A stretch of 61,195 nucleotides of DNA, from NCBI GenBank assembly GCA_002869615.1, contig PKUH01000024.1, positions 1 to 61,195 of the forward strand. The letters are read 5' to 3'. The position numbers and the translations under genes were made by a program. Position 1 is the first letter of the stretch. Each line of letters starts with the position of its first letter. Shown in pieces: positions 16,908 through 26,348 of this stretch. Origin of the DNA: Desulfuromonas sp. (GTDB taxonomy: Bacteria; Desulfobacterota; Desulfuromonadia; Desulfuromonadales; UBA2294). Under the pieces are notes generated by a model. It made no database searches and was not told the DNA's origin. It saw only the letters and a list, made by a program, of their open reading frames with translations.

Positions 16908-18041
16908 ATGGTCAACCGTGAAAGAATCACCGAAGAATTTATGCGCCAGGCGGCAATTTCAAGTCCGTCTCTAAAAGAGAGCGCGATGGCACAATACCTG
17001 GAAAAACGTTTTGCCGGGATGGGGGCCGAGGTCGTTTACGATGTCGCCGCCGGCCGGGTCGGCGGTGAAGTCAGCAACCTGATCGCGCGCTTTCCGGGAA
17101 GCCGGGATGGTGAGCCGTTCCTGTTCTCCGTACACATGGACACAGTCGTACCGTGTGATCATGTCGAGCCGGTTCTGGTCGATGGTGTCGTGCGTACGGC
17201 CGGCGAAACGGTTCTCGGGGCGGATGACAAGGCCGGGATCGCCGAGTTGATCGAAGCGCTCGAGGTGGTGCGGGAGCAGGGCATTGAGCATGCTCCGCTC
17301 GAGGTCGTGGTGACCATTGGCGAAGAGATCGGCCTGGTCGGCGCCAAACATCTCGATTATTCACTGGTCCGCTCAAAGCGGGGTATCGCGCTCGATACGC
17401 CGGGTGTCGACTGGATTGTCCGCCGGGCACCGGGCGCCAACCGGTTCGAGGTCACGGTTTACGGTCAGGCGGCCCAAGCCGGTGTTGCCCCGGAGAAAGG
17501 GGTGTCGGCGATCGAGGTCGCGGCCCGGGCCGTCGCCAGGATGCGTCTCGGCCGCATCGATTTTGAAACGACCGCCAACATCGGCACGATCAATGGCGGT
17601 CTGGCGACAAATATCGTTGCCGAAAAGGTGATCCTGAGCGGCGAAGCGCGCAGCCATGATGCCGAAAAACTGGCGGACCAGACGGCCCACATGCTCGCCT
17701 GCTTTGAAGAGGCGGCCGACGAGATGGTGCGCGAAATTGATGGTACGGTGGTCCGGGCCAGCATCAAAAGTGAGGTCCGGCCCGACTTCCCCCGAATGGC
17801 GGTCGCCGCCGATGCCGCGATTGTTGACCTGGCCAACCGGGCCGCAGCCAATATCGGTCGGGAGATGCGGGACCGCCTCGGCGGTGGCGGCAGCGACGCC
17901 AATATCTTCAATGAAAACGGCATCGAGATGGTCATCATCGGGACCGGCATGCAGAACGTCCATTCAACCGATGAAGAGGTCGCGGTCGCCGACCTGATGG
18001 CGGTGGCGGAGTTCCTGGTTGAAGTGATCCGTGAGGCTTGA
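16908..18041 (+). CDS. M20 family peptidase, PepT-like
   Basis: A 377-residue cytoplasmic metallopeptidase of the tripeptidase T/YqjE type. Two-zinc site motifs are SVHMDTV (about 75-81), GADDKAGIAEL (about 106-116), TIGEEIGLVGA (about 137-147), GGGSDANIFN near 325 and VHSTDEEV near 350. In the dimerisation domain the expected AAHAG reads AAQAGVAPEKG, with Gln where family members usually have a substrate-binding His. The start follows GAGGAGAA. It converges on the M16 protease gene with a 46-bp gap. Confidence 0.88.
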   Translation: MVNRERITEEFMRQAAISSPSLKESAMAQYLEKRFAGMGAEVVYDVAAGRVGGEVSNLIARFPGSRDGEPFLFSVHMDTVVPCDHVEPVLVDGVVRTAGETVLGADDKAGIAELIEALEVVREQGIEHAPLEVVVTIGEEIGLVGAKHLDYSLVRSKRGIALDTPGVDWIVRRAPGANRFEVTVYGQAAQAGVAPEKGVSAIEVAARAVARMRLGRIDFETTANIGTINGGLATNIVAEKVILSGEARSHDAEKLADQTAHMLACFEEAADEMVREIDGTVVRASIKSEVRPDFPRMAVAADAAIVDLANRAAANIGREMRDRLGGGGSDANIFNENGIEMVIIGTGMQNVHSTDEEVAVADLMAVAEFLVEVIREA

Positions 18042-18087
18042 ACCTGTTGCAATATTATTGCATAACTTAAATATAATTAGAGTATAA

Positions 18088-21042
18088 TTATATTTTATTT
18101 ATACTAATTTTGTTGTCGCTAATCTTTTCGTTGGCCCGGGCCAACTGTTCTTCACCAGAGATGATTGAATCGACCCGTTCGCGGTTTTCCACGAGATATC
18201 TTGTCGCCGCCGCACTGATTTCGTGGCGACCGCAGGCGAGGAGCTGCTGGCGGAGCTGCTGACGCATCTCCAGGGTCAGCCCCTGCTTGAGGTTCGAGAA
18301 CTCATGCGCGCCCCGACCGCCGGGTGACAACGGCCGGTCAAGATCGCTAAAGACGGAGAGTTTCGCCTCCTTGATCGCCTCGTCGCTGAAGTCTTCGGCA
18401 GCAGCCCATTGCGCGGCCTGGTCATAGACATCAAGGGTTCTGATCAAATGCGGATCACGGTAGGAGAGCAGGGTAAAGAGCCCCGCCTCATTGTTGCAGC
18501 TCGCCATGCCGCCGTAGGCGCCGCCGCGCTCACGAATTTCCCGATGCAGAAATCCGGAGCGCAGCAGTTTCGCCAGGATCATCAGCGCCGGTGCATCCTG
18601 GTGCCGGTAAGGGACCGTCTTGAACGTCCGCGTTACATAGGAGACCGGCACCGAAGTGCTCCAGCCGATCCGGCCGCTTCCGGCCAGCTGTTTGGTGAAA
18701 TCGACCGCGATGTCTCCGGTCGCTGACGGCAGCTGTTCGCTGAAGGTCGCGAGGTGTTTCTCGACCTCCTGAAATGAGTTCTCTTCGCCGGTGACTGCGA
18801 AGCTGATGTTGTCCCGATTCGCCAGCTTTGCGGCGATGGCGGCAAAGCGATCGGTTTCATGGCGCAGGCCCGTATCGTCAAGAGCATTGAGGTTGCGCAA
18901 CAGGTGCAGCAGCGAAATGCCGGACCAGAGTTCGCGCTGCTGCGCCGAGGCTGACAGCCGGGCGGCGCCGGCCCGCGCCGCGTAGAGATGCCCCGAGCCG
19001 GGGATAGCGTTTTCGACCGAAGTCTGAAGCTGGCGCAGGACCGTTCGGACTCTTTCGATATCGGAAAAATCGGGAGCAATCAGGAACTCGCCAAGGATCC
19101 GGAAGAACGGTTCCTGCTTGTGGTTGAGTGCCTTGCCGCGGAGGCTGACCAGCGCTTCGAAATCATCGCTGTCTTCCGGGTTGTCGAGGATCTCGCTACT
19201 TAAGCTGATGCCGCCGGTGTGCGCCTCGACCTGTTGTGCCATCTCGACATAACTCTTGCCGGCCGCACCGACCTGGCTGGCGAGGCTGCAGTAAATCGGC
19301 AGGTAGGGGAGATCGCAGTGCTCAATCCCATCCAGCGAAAGGTGAGCGTTGAAATAGAGGATGCCGTTGGTCGGTTGCGGGAACCAGGTTGTCGGAATCG
19401 ACGCGACCGCGGCGGCGCTATAAGCAACGGCCGGTTCCTTTTCGGGGATATCGGACAACTCGAGGGTCGGCAGGCAGGAGAGATCCTCTTCCTGTTCCTG
19501 ACTCTCTTTCAGTTCGGCCGCCTTCAGGAGAATCTGCTCTTTCTCCCCGTCTGAAAGCTTTTCGGAAATCGTGGCAAGTTTTTGCTCGACTTCGGCGTCG
19601 ATCCGGTTCTGCATTTCCGGATCGGGTGCCAGGGTCAGGGTGACCCGGTGCTGGTTGTCGAGCAGGTATTGGCGGATCAGGTCCGGAAAATAGTTGCTGT
19701 TGGCGGCCTCGCTACGCAGGCGGTCGAGGTTGTCCTCCAGCTTGAGGACCGAAACCGGATCGTCAGCGTGCAGCCATGGTCCCATGATCCGCATCAGCAG
19801 GCCGAGGGAGTAGTGATAGCGGTCGCCGCTCACCTCGCGCTGGCCAAACTCGAGGCGATGAATGACCGCATCGATTCGTTCCCGGGTGAACCCGGTTTCG
19901 GCGACCTTCCCCAGGGTTTCGAGAATCAGCCCTTCAATCGCATCGGTGTTTTCCGGTTCGGTTGCCTGCAGGCCGGCGGCGAAAAAGGTGGTCCGGTTAT
20001 CGTCCTGGAATCCGCAGCCGGGAGCGAGGTTGCCGCCGAGCCGCGAATCGAGCAGCGCCTTATGCAGCGGCGCCGCCGGATTGCCGAGCAGCAGCATTGA
20101 GAGCAGACTGAGTGACAGGCGGCTGAAGCTCTCCTCGATGTCGCAGGTCAGCCAGGCGGTCTGCACAATCGATTTGTTTGTGGCTGTCTCGCCGGGATCG
20201 AGCGGAAAAGATTCGGCAACCCGGAATGGTTTGGCAAACCGCTGTTCGGACGGGACACTGCTGTCGATGTCGAGGCGGGAGAAGTGGCAGAGTACCTTCT
20301 CGGTCGTCACGCCGAGATGCTCTTCGACCGGAATGTTGCCGTAGGTATAAAACCAGGCGTTGCTCGGGTGATAGTAGCGGGCGTGAAAATTGCGCAGGTC
20401 GTCCCAGGTCAGATCCGGAATATCCGAGGGCTCGCCGCCGGAGTTGAAATGATAACAGGTCGTCGGATAGAGCGCTTTTCCGAGTCGTCGGTAGAGCAGG
20501 GATGAGGGCGAGGCCATCGCTCCCTTCATTTCGTTGTAGACGACCCCTTTGTACTCGAGGGGTGAATCCGGATTACCCGGTTCGCTGAACTCGAGCCGGT
20601 GCCCCTCCTGGAGAAAATCGTTCTCGCGCAGCAGGGGAAAGAAGGCGGCGTCGAGATAGATTCCGAGGAGGTTGGCGAAATCCTTGCGGTTCTGCGACGA
20701 AAAGGGGTAAACCGTCCAGTCGCTCGCGGTCATGGCGTTCATGAAGGTATTGAGACTCCTTTTCAACATCGAAAAGAAGGGGTCGCGAACCGGATAGTTG
20801 CGTGATCCGCAGAGGGCGGTGTGTTCGAGGATGTGGGCGATGCCGGTAGAGTCGGCCGGTGGCGTCCGGAACCCTACGGCAAACAGATTGTTGGGATCTT
20901 CGTTGTTGAGGTGGACCCAGCGCGCCCCGGTCGCCGAATGCGTGAGTTGGATCAGTTCGGTGTTCAGCTCTTTCAGGTATTCGACATTCAGTACATTGAA
21001 ACCGTGGGTGGTGTCGCCGATGTTGAGCTTTGTCCTCTGCAT
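18088..21042 (-). CDS. PreP-like M16C insulinase-family protease
   Basis: A 984-residue zinc protease. The inverted zinc motif HILEH lies at 70-74, followed by TALCGSRNYPVRDPFFSML, typical of presequence-protease (M16C) enzymes. These enclose and degrade peptides in a two-halved chamber. The second half keeps the usual GGAYGG and FLHREIRERGGAYG features. Length matches PreP (about 970-1000). No signal peptide is visible, so it is probably cytoplasmic. The last residues (NKISINKI) come from very AT-rich DNA running into the convergent gap, a possible local 3'-end replacement. Confidence 0.92.
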   Translation of the reverse strand: MQRTKLNIGDTTHGFNVLNVEYLKELNTELIQLTHSATGARWVHLNNEDPNNLFAVGFRTPPADSTGIAHILEHTALCGSRNYPVRDPFFSMLKRSLNTFMNAMTASDWTVYPFSSQNRKDFANLLGIYLDAAFFPLLRENDFLQEGHRLEFSEPGNPDSPLEYKGVVYNEMKGAMASPSSLLYRRLGKALYPTTCYHFNSGGEPSDIPDLTWDDLRNFHARYYHPSNAWFYTYGNIPVEEHLGVTTEKVLCHFSRLDIDSSVPSEQRFAKPFRVAESFPLDPGETATNKSIVQTAWLTCDIEESFSRLSLSLLSMLLLGNPAAPLHKALLDSRLGGNLAPGCGFQDDNRTTFFAAGLQATEPENTDAIEGLILETLGKVAETGFTRERIDAVIHRLEFGQREVSGDRYHYSLGLLMRIMGPWLHADDPVSVLKLEDNLDRLRSEAANSNYFPDLIRQYLLDNQHRVTLTLAPDPEMQNRIDAEVEQKLATISEKLSDGEKEQILLKAAELKESQEQEEDLSCLPTLELSDIPEKEPAVAYSAAAVASIPTTWFPQPTNGILYFNAHLSLDGIEHCDLPYLPIYCSLASQVGAAGKSYVEMAQQVEAHTGGISLSSEILDNPEDSDDFEALVSLRGKALNHKQEPFFRILGEFLIAPDFSDIERVRTVLRQLQTSVENAIPGSGHLYAARAGAARLSASAQQRELWSGISLLHLLRNLNALDDTGLRHETDRFAAIAAKLANRDNISFAVTGEENSFQEVEKHLATFSEQLPSATGDIAVDFTKQLAGSGRIGWSTSVPVSYVTRTFKTVPYRHQDAPALMILAKLLRSGFLHREIRERGGAYGGMASCNNEAGLFTLLSYRDPHLIRTLDVYDQAAQWAAAEDFSDEAIKEAKLSVFSDLDRPLSPGGRGAHEFSNLKQGLTLEMRQQLRQQLLACGRHEISAAATRYLVENRERVDSIISGEEQLARANEKISDNKISINKI

Positions 21043-21139
21043 ACAGTCTATCCTTCAGTGTTGGTTAGGTGTTGTCTTCGTATATTATAACCGGTGATTC
21101 CGGTCTGTTGTGTTTCGGGCGCCGGTATTGAAACTTCAC

Positions 21140-21173
21140 AAAAAAGCTCCGTCGATACAATGACGGAGCTTTT
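21140..21173 (-). terminator. intrinsic terminator of the cold-shock gene
   Basis: On the minus strand an AAAGCTCCGTC/GACGGAGCTTT stem with an eight-base loop is followed by a T tract. It sits 31 bases after the stop at 21204. Confidence 0.88.
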
Positions 21174-21203
21174 AAGAACTTTATGTTGAGTCGTTTTCTA
21201 AGA

Positions 21204-21404
21204 TCAGGCCTTGACGACATTGGCCGCCTGCAACCCTTTGTCTCCTTCGGTGATGTCAAAGGTGACTCTCTCACCTTCGGCGAGGGATTTGAAGCCATCT
21301 CCCTGAATGACCGAGAAATGCACAAATACATCAGGGCCATCTGCCTGCTCGATAAAACCGAAACCTTTTGAATCGTTGAACCATTTTACAGTACCTTCAG
21401 CCAT
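21204..21404 (-). CDS. cspA: cold-shock protein
   Basis: A 66-residue CspA-family single-strand nucleic-acid-binding protein: [20 protein letters not shown] with RNP1 (KGFGFI) and RNP2 (VFVHFS). Members act as RNA chaperones. GAGGAGG nine bases before ATG 21404 fixes the start. The longer in-frame extension to 21497 is probably 5' untranslated leader. A TTGACA box (minus strand, 21492-21497) could be the -35 element, with no good -10 visible. Confidence 0.95.
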   Translation of the reverse strand: MAEGTVKWFNDSKGFGFIEQADGPDVFVHFSVIQGDGFKSLAEGERVTFDITEGDKGLQAANVVKA

Positions 21405-21675
21405 CTTTTTGTTCCTCCTCTTTCTGCTACCACCCGTGGTCTCTGGCCGGAGCGGATCTTTCTTTTCTATTCGAAAGCCCTCGCCGGCCCCTGTCAATAA
21501 AAAGCTGTAATATCAGCCATCTCAAAAAAACAATTATATTCCGTTTATCACAACAGGGAGGTCTTTGCAAGTTGTTGAAAACATTTTCTTTCTTGCTGAC
21601 ATTGCTGTTTTGTTGATTGCCCGATTCCGCTTTACTGCGATATGATGTGCTGAATTTTTATTTGATGGTGAACTC

Positions 21676-22437
21676 ATGAAGCGGAAGATTATCGAACTCA
21701 GCCCCGATGGCTGTAAGGAAAAAGAGAGCCTGGTCGCCGCGGAGAAGTTGTTCCGGGTCAATATAAATGGCCGTGACCTGCTGACCCTGGTCGCCTCGCC
21801 GCATGAGCCGGAAGTTCTGGTCACCGGTTTTCTTTACCTGCAGGGCATGATTGCCGCACCGGATGATATCATCGCGCTCGGGATCTGCAGCGATTCCGGA
21901 CAGGTGGCGGTGACGGTGCGCAAGGAGTTGCCGGAAAGTTTGTTGCCGATTATCTCGAGTGGATGCGGCGGCGGTATTGTTTTCGCGGAAGGGTCTGTGC
22001 CGGCGGTCGGGGCGACTGGCCAGTCTTTTCCGGCCGGTGATGCGGCGCTGGCGATTCGCCAGGGGATGGCCCGGCTGCTTGCGGTAGCGGAGCAGTACTC
22101 GGCGCATGGCGGCATCCATTCAGCGGCGATCTGCGACTGCACCGGATTGCTGCTGCACGCCGAGGACCTCGGACGCCACAATACGATTGACCGGCTGGCC
22201 GGGGCGGCGTTGCGCCAGCGGATCGATGTATCCGGCAAGCTGCTGCTGACCTCCGGCCGGATTTCCAGCGAGATGGTCGCCAAGGCGATCCGGCTCGGGG
22301 TGAAAGTTTTGGCATCGCGAACGTCGCCGACCGATCTGGCCGTCGAACTCTGTTGCGACCATGGGGTCGGTTTGGCCGGTTATGTTCGTGGCGGCAGTAT
22401 GGAAGTTTATACCCATCCGGAACAGTTTACGGCATAG
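21676..22437 (+). CDS. fdhD: formate dehydrogenase accessory sulfurtransferase FdhD
   Basis: A 253-residue protein that transfers sulfur from a cysteine desulfurase to the bis-MGD molybdenum or tungsten cofactor of formate dehydrogenase. Diagnostic blocks are SSGCGGG (one Cys where some homologues have CxxC), GGIHSAA, EDLGRHNTIDRLAG, TSGRISSEMV and VLASRTSPTDLAVEL. The ribosome site GGTGA precedes ATG 21676. It sits 21 bases before moeA in an apparent cofactor operon. No formate dehydrogenase structural gene is in the window; the AOR gene is the nearest cofactor user. Confidence 0.95.
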   Translation: MKRKIIELSPDGCKEKESLVAAEKLFRVNINGRDLLTLVASPHEPEVLVTGFLYLQGMIAAPDDIIALGICSDSGQVAVTVRKELPESLLPIISSGCGGGIVFAEGSVPAVGATGQSFPAGDAALAIRQGMARLLAVAEQYSAHGGIHSAAICDCTGLLLHAEDLGRHNTIDRLAGAALRQRIDVSGKLLLTSGRISSEMVAKAIRLGVKVLASRTSPTDLAVELCCDHGVGLAGYVRGGSMEVYTHPEQFTA

Positions 22438-22458
22438 GTTAACCGGGAGAGTGTTGTG

Positions 22459-23664
22459 ATGTCTGAAAAACTGCTCGAATTCAGGGAGGCGCAGCAGATT
22501 GTCCTGAATGACGTTTCTGTGTTGTCCGGCGAGATGGTTGCCTGCGGAGAGGCCGGAGGTCGGGTGTTGGTGCAGGACTTTCTCGCCCTGGCAGATCTTC
22601 CGGGCTTCGATAATTCGGCGATGGATGGCTATGCTGTGCGCGCCGCGGATACGGCGAGGGATGCCCTGCTTGAAATAATCGGTACCGTTGCTGCCGGCTC
22701 GAAGCGGACGCTTGAGGTCGGTCCCGGTCAGGCGGCCCGGATTATGACCGGTGCAGCAATCCCGCAGGGTGCCGATGCGATTGTTCCTTTTGAGGAGACG
22801 GCGGTCGAAGGTTCGGCGATCAGGCTCCCCGGAGCGGTTGAGGCGGGTCAACATGTCCGTGTACGGGGTGAAGATCTGGCTGCCGGCGCTGTTGCCGTTG
22901 CGGCAGGTCGTCATCTTTCGCCGGTCGATCTCGGACTGATATCCTGCTTCGGTAACGAACGGGTGAAGGTTGTCAGGCGACCGACGGTGGCGGTTCTGGC
23001 GACCGGAGATGAGATTGTTTCTCCCGGCGCCAGCCTCTGTCCGGGGCAACTTTACGACTGCAACACGACGGCCATTTGTACTGCGATTGCGCAAGCGGGC
23101 GGCCGGCCGGTGCCTCTCGGAATCGCCCGGGACAACCCTCAGTCACTGCGCAGCAAGGTACTGAAGGGCCTCGAATCGGATATGCTGATCACGGTCGCCG
23201 GCGCTTCGGTCGGCGAGTTCGATCTGGTCAGGACGGTATTGCAGCAAGCCGGTGTCGAAGAAAAGTTCTGGGGAGTATCGATCAAGCCGGGCAAGCCAAC
23301 GGCATTCTGCCGATTCCAGGAAAAACCTGTTTTTTGTCTCCCCGGCAACCCGGTTTCGGCACTGGTGACCTTTGAGCTTTTCGTGCGCCCGGCCCTTTTG
23401 CAAATGACCGGTTGTCGGAACCCCCTGCCCGAGATGCTCCGGCTGCCGCTGGCCGAAGCGATTACCAAGAAAAAAGCGCGTACGCTATTTGCCAGAGTCC
23501 AATTGCTGAAGCGTCCGGAAGGCCCTGTTGTTGTCAGCTCCGGTCGCCAGCAGACAGGTATTCTCTCTTCGCTTGCCCGGGCCGATGGCCTCGCTGTTCT
23601 TCCCGATGGTCAGGCCTGTTTTGCCGCCGGGGAGAGGGTTGAGGTTATTCTGCTGCAGCGATAG
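22459..23664 (+). CDS. moeA: molybdopterin molybdenumtransferase MoeA
   Basis: A 401-residue enzyme that inserts molybdate (or tungstate in some paralogues) into adenylylated molybdopterin. Motifs are DNSAMDGYAV, RIMTGAAIP and VPFEET, the domain III MPT-binding LATGDEIV, and later GASVGEFD and KPTAFC-FCLPGNPVSALVTFELF. GGGAGAG lies upstream. ATG 22459 is preferred over the in-frame GTG at 22456. It pairs with fdhD to supply pterin enzymes such as the AOR. Confidence 0.95.
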   Translation: MSEKLLEFREAQQIVLNDVSVLSGEMVACGEAGGRVLVQDFLALADLPGFDNSAMDGYAVRAADTARDALLEIIGTVAAGSKRTLEVGPGQAARIMTGAAIPQGADAIVPFEETAVEGSAIRLPGAVEAGQHVRVRGEDLAAGAVAVAAGRHLSPVDLGLISCFGNERVKVVRRPTVAVLATGDEIVSPGASLCPGQLYDCNTTAICTAIAQAGGRPVPLGIARDNPQSLRSKVLKGLESDMLITVAGASVGEFDLVRTVLQQAGVEEKFWGVSIKPGKPTAFCRFQEKPVFCLPGNPVSALVTFELFVRPALLQMTGCRNPLPEMLRLPLAEAITKKKARTLFARVQLLKRPEGPVVVSSGRQQTGILSSLARADGLAVLPDGQACFAAGERVEVILLQR

Positions 23665-23710
23665 GCCGCACCCTGCGAACACGGCTATCGGGAAAATGTC
23701 AGGCGCCGGC

Positions 23711-23750
23711 TTGACATTTTTGTTTCGGGTGATAGTTTAATGTTAAACTA
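23711..23750 (+). promoter_or_regulatory. marR promoter with palindromic operator
   Basis: A consensus -35 box TTGACA lies at 23711-23716. A perfect palindrome TAGTTTAA-TG-TTAAACTA (23733-23750) covers the expected -10 position (TAGTTT or TTTAAT). Binding of the MarR dimer here would block RNA polymerase, so autoregulation of the marR-doxX-pirin operon is likely. Confidence 0.75.
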
Positions 23751-23767
23751 ATGATTATTGAGGTGTT

Positions 23768-24220
23768 ATGAATCATCATTCGCCAGACATGCAAAATAAA
23801 AAAAGAGCCCTTTCTGCCTATATCAAGTTGATGCGGGCTGCCGAAGCGATCACCGGGCGGATTCACCGGCATCTGGCAAATCACAAGCTCTCTGTGAGTC
23901 AGTTCGGGGTGCTTGAGGCTATTTTTCATCTCGGCCCGTTGTGCCAGCGCGACCTGGCCAGAAAGCTGCTCAAAAGCGGTGGCAATATCACCATGGTGAT
24001 CACCAACCTCGAGCGCCGGAAACTGATCCGGCGCCGGAGGGATGAAGCGGACCGCCGCTATTATCTCGTCGAGTTGACGAAAGATGGCAAGGACCTGGTC
24101 GAAACCGTTTTTCCCGATTACGCGAGCAGGGTCGTTAAAGAATTTTCCATTCTGGATGCGGCCGAACAGGAGGAATTGCAGCGACTCTGTCTGAAGCTTG
24201 GACAACAACCGCAGGCTTGA
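23768..24220 (+). CDS. MarR family transcriptional regulator
   Basis: A 150-residue winged-helix repressor: LSVSQFGVLEAIFHLGPLCQRDLARKLLKSGGNITMVITNLERRKLIRRRRDEADRRYYLVELT contains the helix-turn-helix and the wing, DEADRRYY. MarR proteins act as dimers released from DNA by phenolics, quinones or oxidants. The palindrome just upstream (23733-23750) is the probable operator. DoxX and pirin genes follow directly, an arrangement I associate with quinone or oxidative-stress control. Confidence 0.9.
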   Translation: MNHHSPDMQNKKRALSAYIKLMRAAEAITGRIHRHLANHKLSVSQFGVLEAIFHLGPLCQRDLARKLLKSGGNITMVITNLERRKLIRRRRDEADRRYYLVELTKDGKDLVETVFPDYASRVVKEFSILDAAEQEELQRLCLKLGQQPQA

Positions 24221-24248
24221 TTCCATGCAGCCTGGAAAGGATTGAAAA

Positions 24249-24701
24249 ATGAAGAAACTCGTTTTGGGAACTGATTCTGATGCGGCGGGACTGGTTTTAC
24301 GACTCGGACTCGGGGTTGTCATGTTTCCGCATGGCGCCCAGAAGTTGCTGGGCTGGTTCGGCGGCTACGGGATCTCGGGAACCATGGGTTTTCTGACCGA
24401 CACCATGGGAATCCCGGCCCTGTTTGCATTCCTCGTTATCATCGCCGAATCGTTCGGAGCCCTCGGGCTTATTTTCGGCTTCATGACCCGGCTATCGGCC
24501 CTCGGCATCGGTCTGGTCATGGCCGGAGCGGTTTTTATGGTTCATCTGCAGTACGGCTTTTTCATGAACTGGAGTGGCCAGCAGGCAGGTGAAGGGTTTG
24601 AATATCATATTCTCGCTATTGCCATTGCTGTCGTTCTGTTCTTTAAAGGCGGCGGGGCATTGTCGGTTGACCGGGCCATAGCTGGCGGCCGGCGATCATA
24701 A
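24249..24701 (+). CDS. DoxX family membrane protein
   Basis: A 150-residue inner-membrane protein with four hydrophobic helices and the family signatures [27 protein letters not shown] near 16-42 and [17 protein letters not shown]. DoxX-like proteins are linked to thiol/oxidative stress or quinone chemistry, without a settled reaction. It lies 28 bases after marR and 13 bases before the pirin gene in one operon. Confidence 0.9.
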   Translation: MKKLVLGTDSDAAGLVLRLGLGVVMFPHGAQKLLGWFGGYGISGTMGFLTDTMGIPALFAFLVIIAESFGALGLIFGFMTRLSALGIGLVMAGAVFMVHLQYGFFMNWSGQQAGEGFEYHILAIAIAVVLFFKGGGALSVDRAIAGGRRS

Positions 24702-24714
24702 AAAGGAGCATGTC

Positions 24715-25410
24715 ATGTTGGAGATAAGGCCTTCGGGCGAACGGGGTCATTTCGAGGTTGACTGGCTCAACAGCTATCACACCTTTTCGTTCTCAAACTA
24801 TTACGATCCGGAGCATATGGGGTTTCGCCAACTCCGGGTCATTAACGAGGACCGGGTTCAACCGGGCGGCGGCTTCCCGACGCACCCGCATCAGGATATG
24901 GAGATTCTCTCGCTGGTCCTTGCTGGTGAACTCAAGCATGAAGACAGCAGCGGCAACAGCGAGATTATTCCGGCCGGTGGCGTCCAGCTGATCTCGGCCG
25001 GCACCGGTGTCCGACACAGTGAATACAATCCTTCGAACGAGGAGGTCGTACATTTTTTCCAGATCTGGATTCATCCCGAGCGCAGCGGCCTTGAACCGGG
25101 CTACCGGTTTGCCCGTTTCGATCTGCAGCAGCCGGATATTTTTATTCCGATCGCCAACCGCCGGGGGACGGGGGGAGCGGTGCAAATTCATCAGGATGCG
25201 GGACTTGATTTCCTCAACCTCACCGCCGGCAGCCGGGTCGAGCGGATGATTGTTCCGGGCCGGCACGCCTGGGTCCAAGTGGCGAAAGGGGAGGTAAATG
25301 TGAACGGTGTTGAGCTGGCGGCTGGAGACGGGCTGGCGGTCAGTCAAGAAAAGCAACTCGATTTCTCGACCGGCAATGGCACCGAACTGCTGCTCTTCGA
25401 TCTGGCTTGA
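24715..25410 (+). CDS. pirin family protein (YhhW-like)
   Basis: A 231-residue bicupin. The N-terminal cupin holds the metal ligands in FPTHPHQDMEI (two His), GVRHSE (His and Glu). Relatives such as E. coli YhhW show quercetinase activity; others act as redox-sensing co-regulators. AAAAGGAG precedes ATG 24715. Its place in the marR-doxX operon supports a role in handling quinones or flavonoid-like compounds. Confidence 0.92.
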   Translation: MLEIRPSGERGHFEVDWLNSYHTFSFSNYYDPEHMGFRQLRVINEDRVQPGGGFPTHPHQDMEILSLVLAGELKHEDSSGNSEIIPAGGVQLISAGTGVRHSEYNPSNEEVVHFFQIWIHPERSGLEPGYRFARFDLQQPDIFIPIANRRGTGGAVQIHQDAGLDFLNLTAGSRVERMIVPGRHAWVQVAKGEVNVNGVELAAGDGLAVSQEKQLDFSTGNGTELLLFDLA

Positions 25411-25481
25411 AAACAGAATCGAAACATTGATGGTCAGGTTGCCGATTGTTTTGTATACTCGTTTAATTCAAGGAGGGATTT

Positions 25482-26348
25482 ATGGAATTTTACCGTTCTT
25501 TTGCCTGGTTGCCGATTGCCTTGTTCGTCAGCGGCTGTGCCATGTCATGGCAGCCGCAGGTTGATGCTTCTCGTGCCAGTGTTCCGACGGCCCAATCGGC
25601 AAGCCTTACCCTTGCTGCTGACCAATGTTTTGCCCGGGCTGACAATATGGATAAGCTGGCGCAGTGTGAGCAGGATTACCTGGGGGTACTGCAGGCCAAT
25701 CCGGGTGATTACCATGCGTTAACCCAGCTCAGTACGATCAATATCCTGGTCGGCACTGCCTACACCGAAGGGACCTCTGCCAAGAGCAAACGCTTTCAAA
25801 AGGCGATGTCTTATGCCGAGCAGGCGATGTACATTAATCCCGAATTCAGGCAGCGGGTAGCCGCTGGCGAATCGATCTGGGATGCGTCCGACAGCCTGAC
25901 GGAAGCAGAAGCCGAAGCAATGTTTTTCTGGGTTACAGCGCTTCAGTATGAGTTCAAGGAAGCAATGAATCTGCCGGAAAAAATTGTCAATATTAAATGG
26001 ATGCAGAAAGCCCTGGTTTTCATTGAAAGAGTTGAAGCGGTGGACCCCGATTTCGGTGGCGGTGGAGTGCAATTCGCCAAAGCCATCTGTTATTATGCTC
26101 TGCCCAAGGCTTATGGCGGCTCGAAGGAACTCGGTGACAGAGCGATGCAGGCGGCGGTTGATCACGATCCCGACTGGTTGTTGCCGCGCTGGGCCCGGGC
26201 CAAATACTATTATGTAATCACCGATCAGCCCGACAAATCGAAACAGGAACTGGGCTGGGTTGCCAGTCGCAATCCGGATAACTTCAGGGATCCCTTGCCC
26301 TGGCGAATTCATTTTATTGAAAGTTCGGCGGCACTCCTTCAGCGATGA
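25482..26348 (+). CDS. TatT-like lipoprotein (TRAP-associated TPR family)
   Basis: A 288-residue predicted lipoprotein. The signal sequence ends in FVSGC (Cys about residue 20). The rest is alpha-helical with TPR-like repeats, including YHALTQLSTINILVGTAYTEG and YALPKAYGGSKELG. These fit TatT, a periplasmic partner of some TRAP transporters, though no TRAP permease is nearby and the assignment rests on pattern only. AGGAGGG lies seven bases upstream of ATG 25482. Its 3' end overlaps the convergent esterase gene by ten bases. Confidence 0.7.
   Translation: MEFYRSFAWLPIALFVSGCAMSWQPQVDASRASVPTAQSASLTLAADQCFARADNMDKLAQCEQDYLGVLQANPGDYHALTQLSTINILVGTAYTEGTSAKSKRFQKAMSYAEQAMYINPEFRQRVAAGESIWDASDSLTEAEAEAMFFWVTALQYEFKEAMNLPEKIVNIKWMQKALVFIERVEAVDPDFGGGGVQFAKAICYYALPKAYGGSKELGDRAMQAAVDHDPDWLLPRWARAKYYYVITDQPDKSKQELGWVASRNPDNFRDPLPWRIHFIESSAALLQR

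Noticed and set aside
18048-18062. TGCAAT-ATT-ATTGCA inverted repeat as a terminator between convergent genes
   Set aside because: The stem is short and AT-only, with no T tract directly after it; too weak to call.
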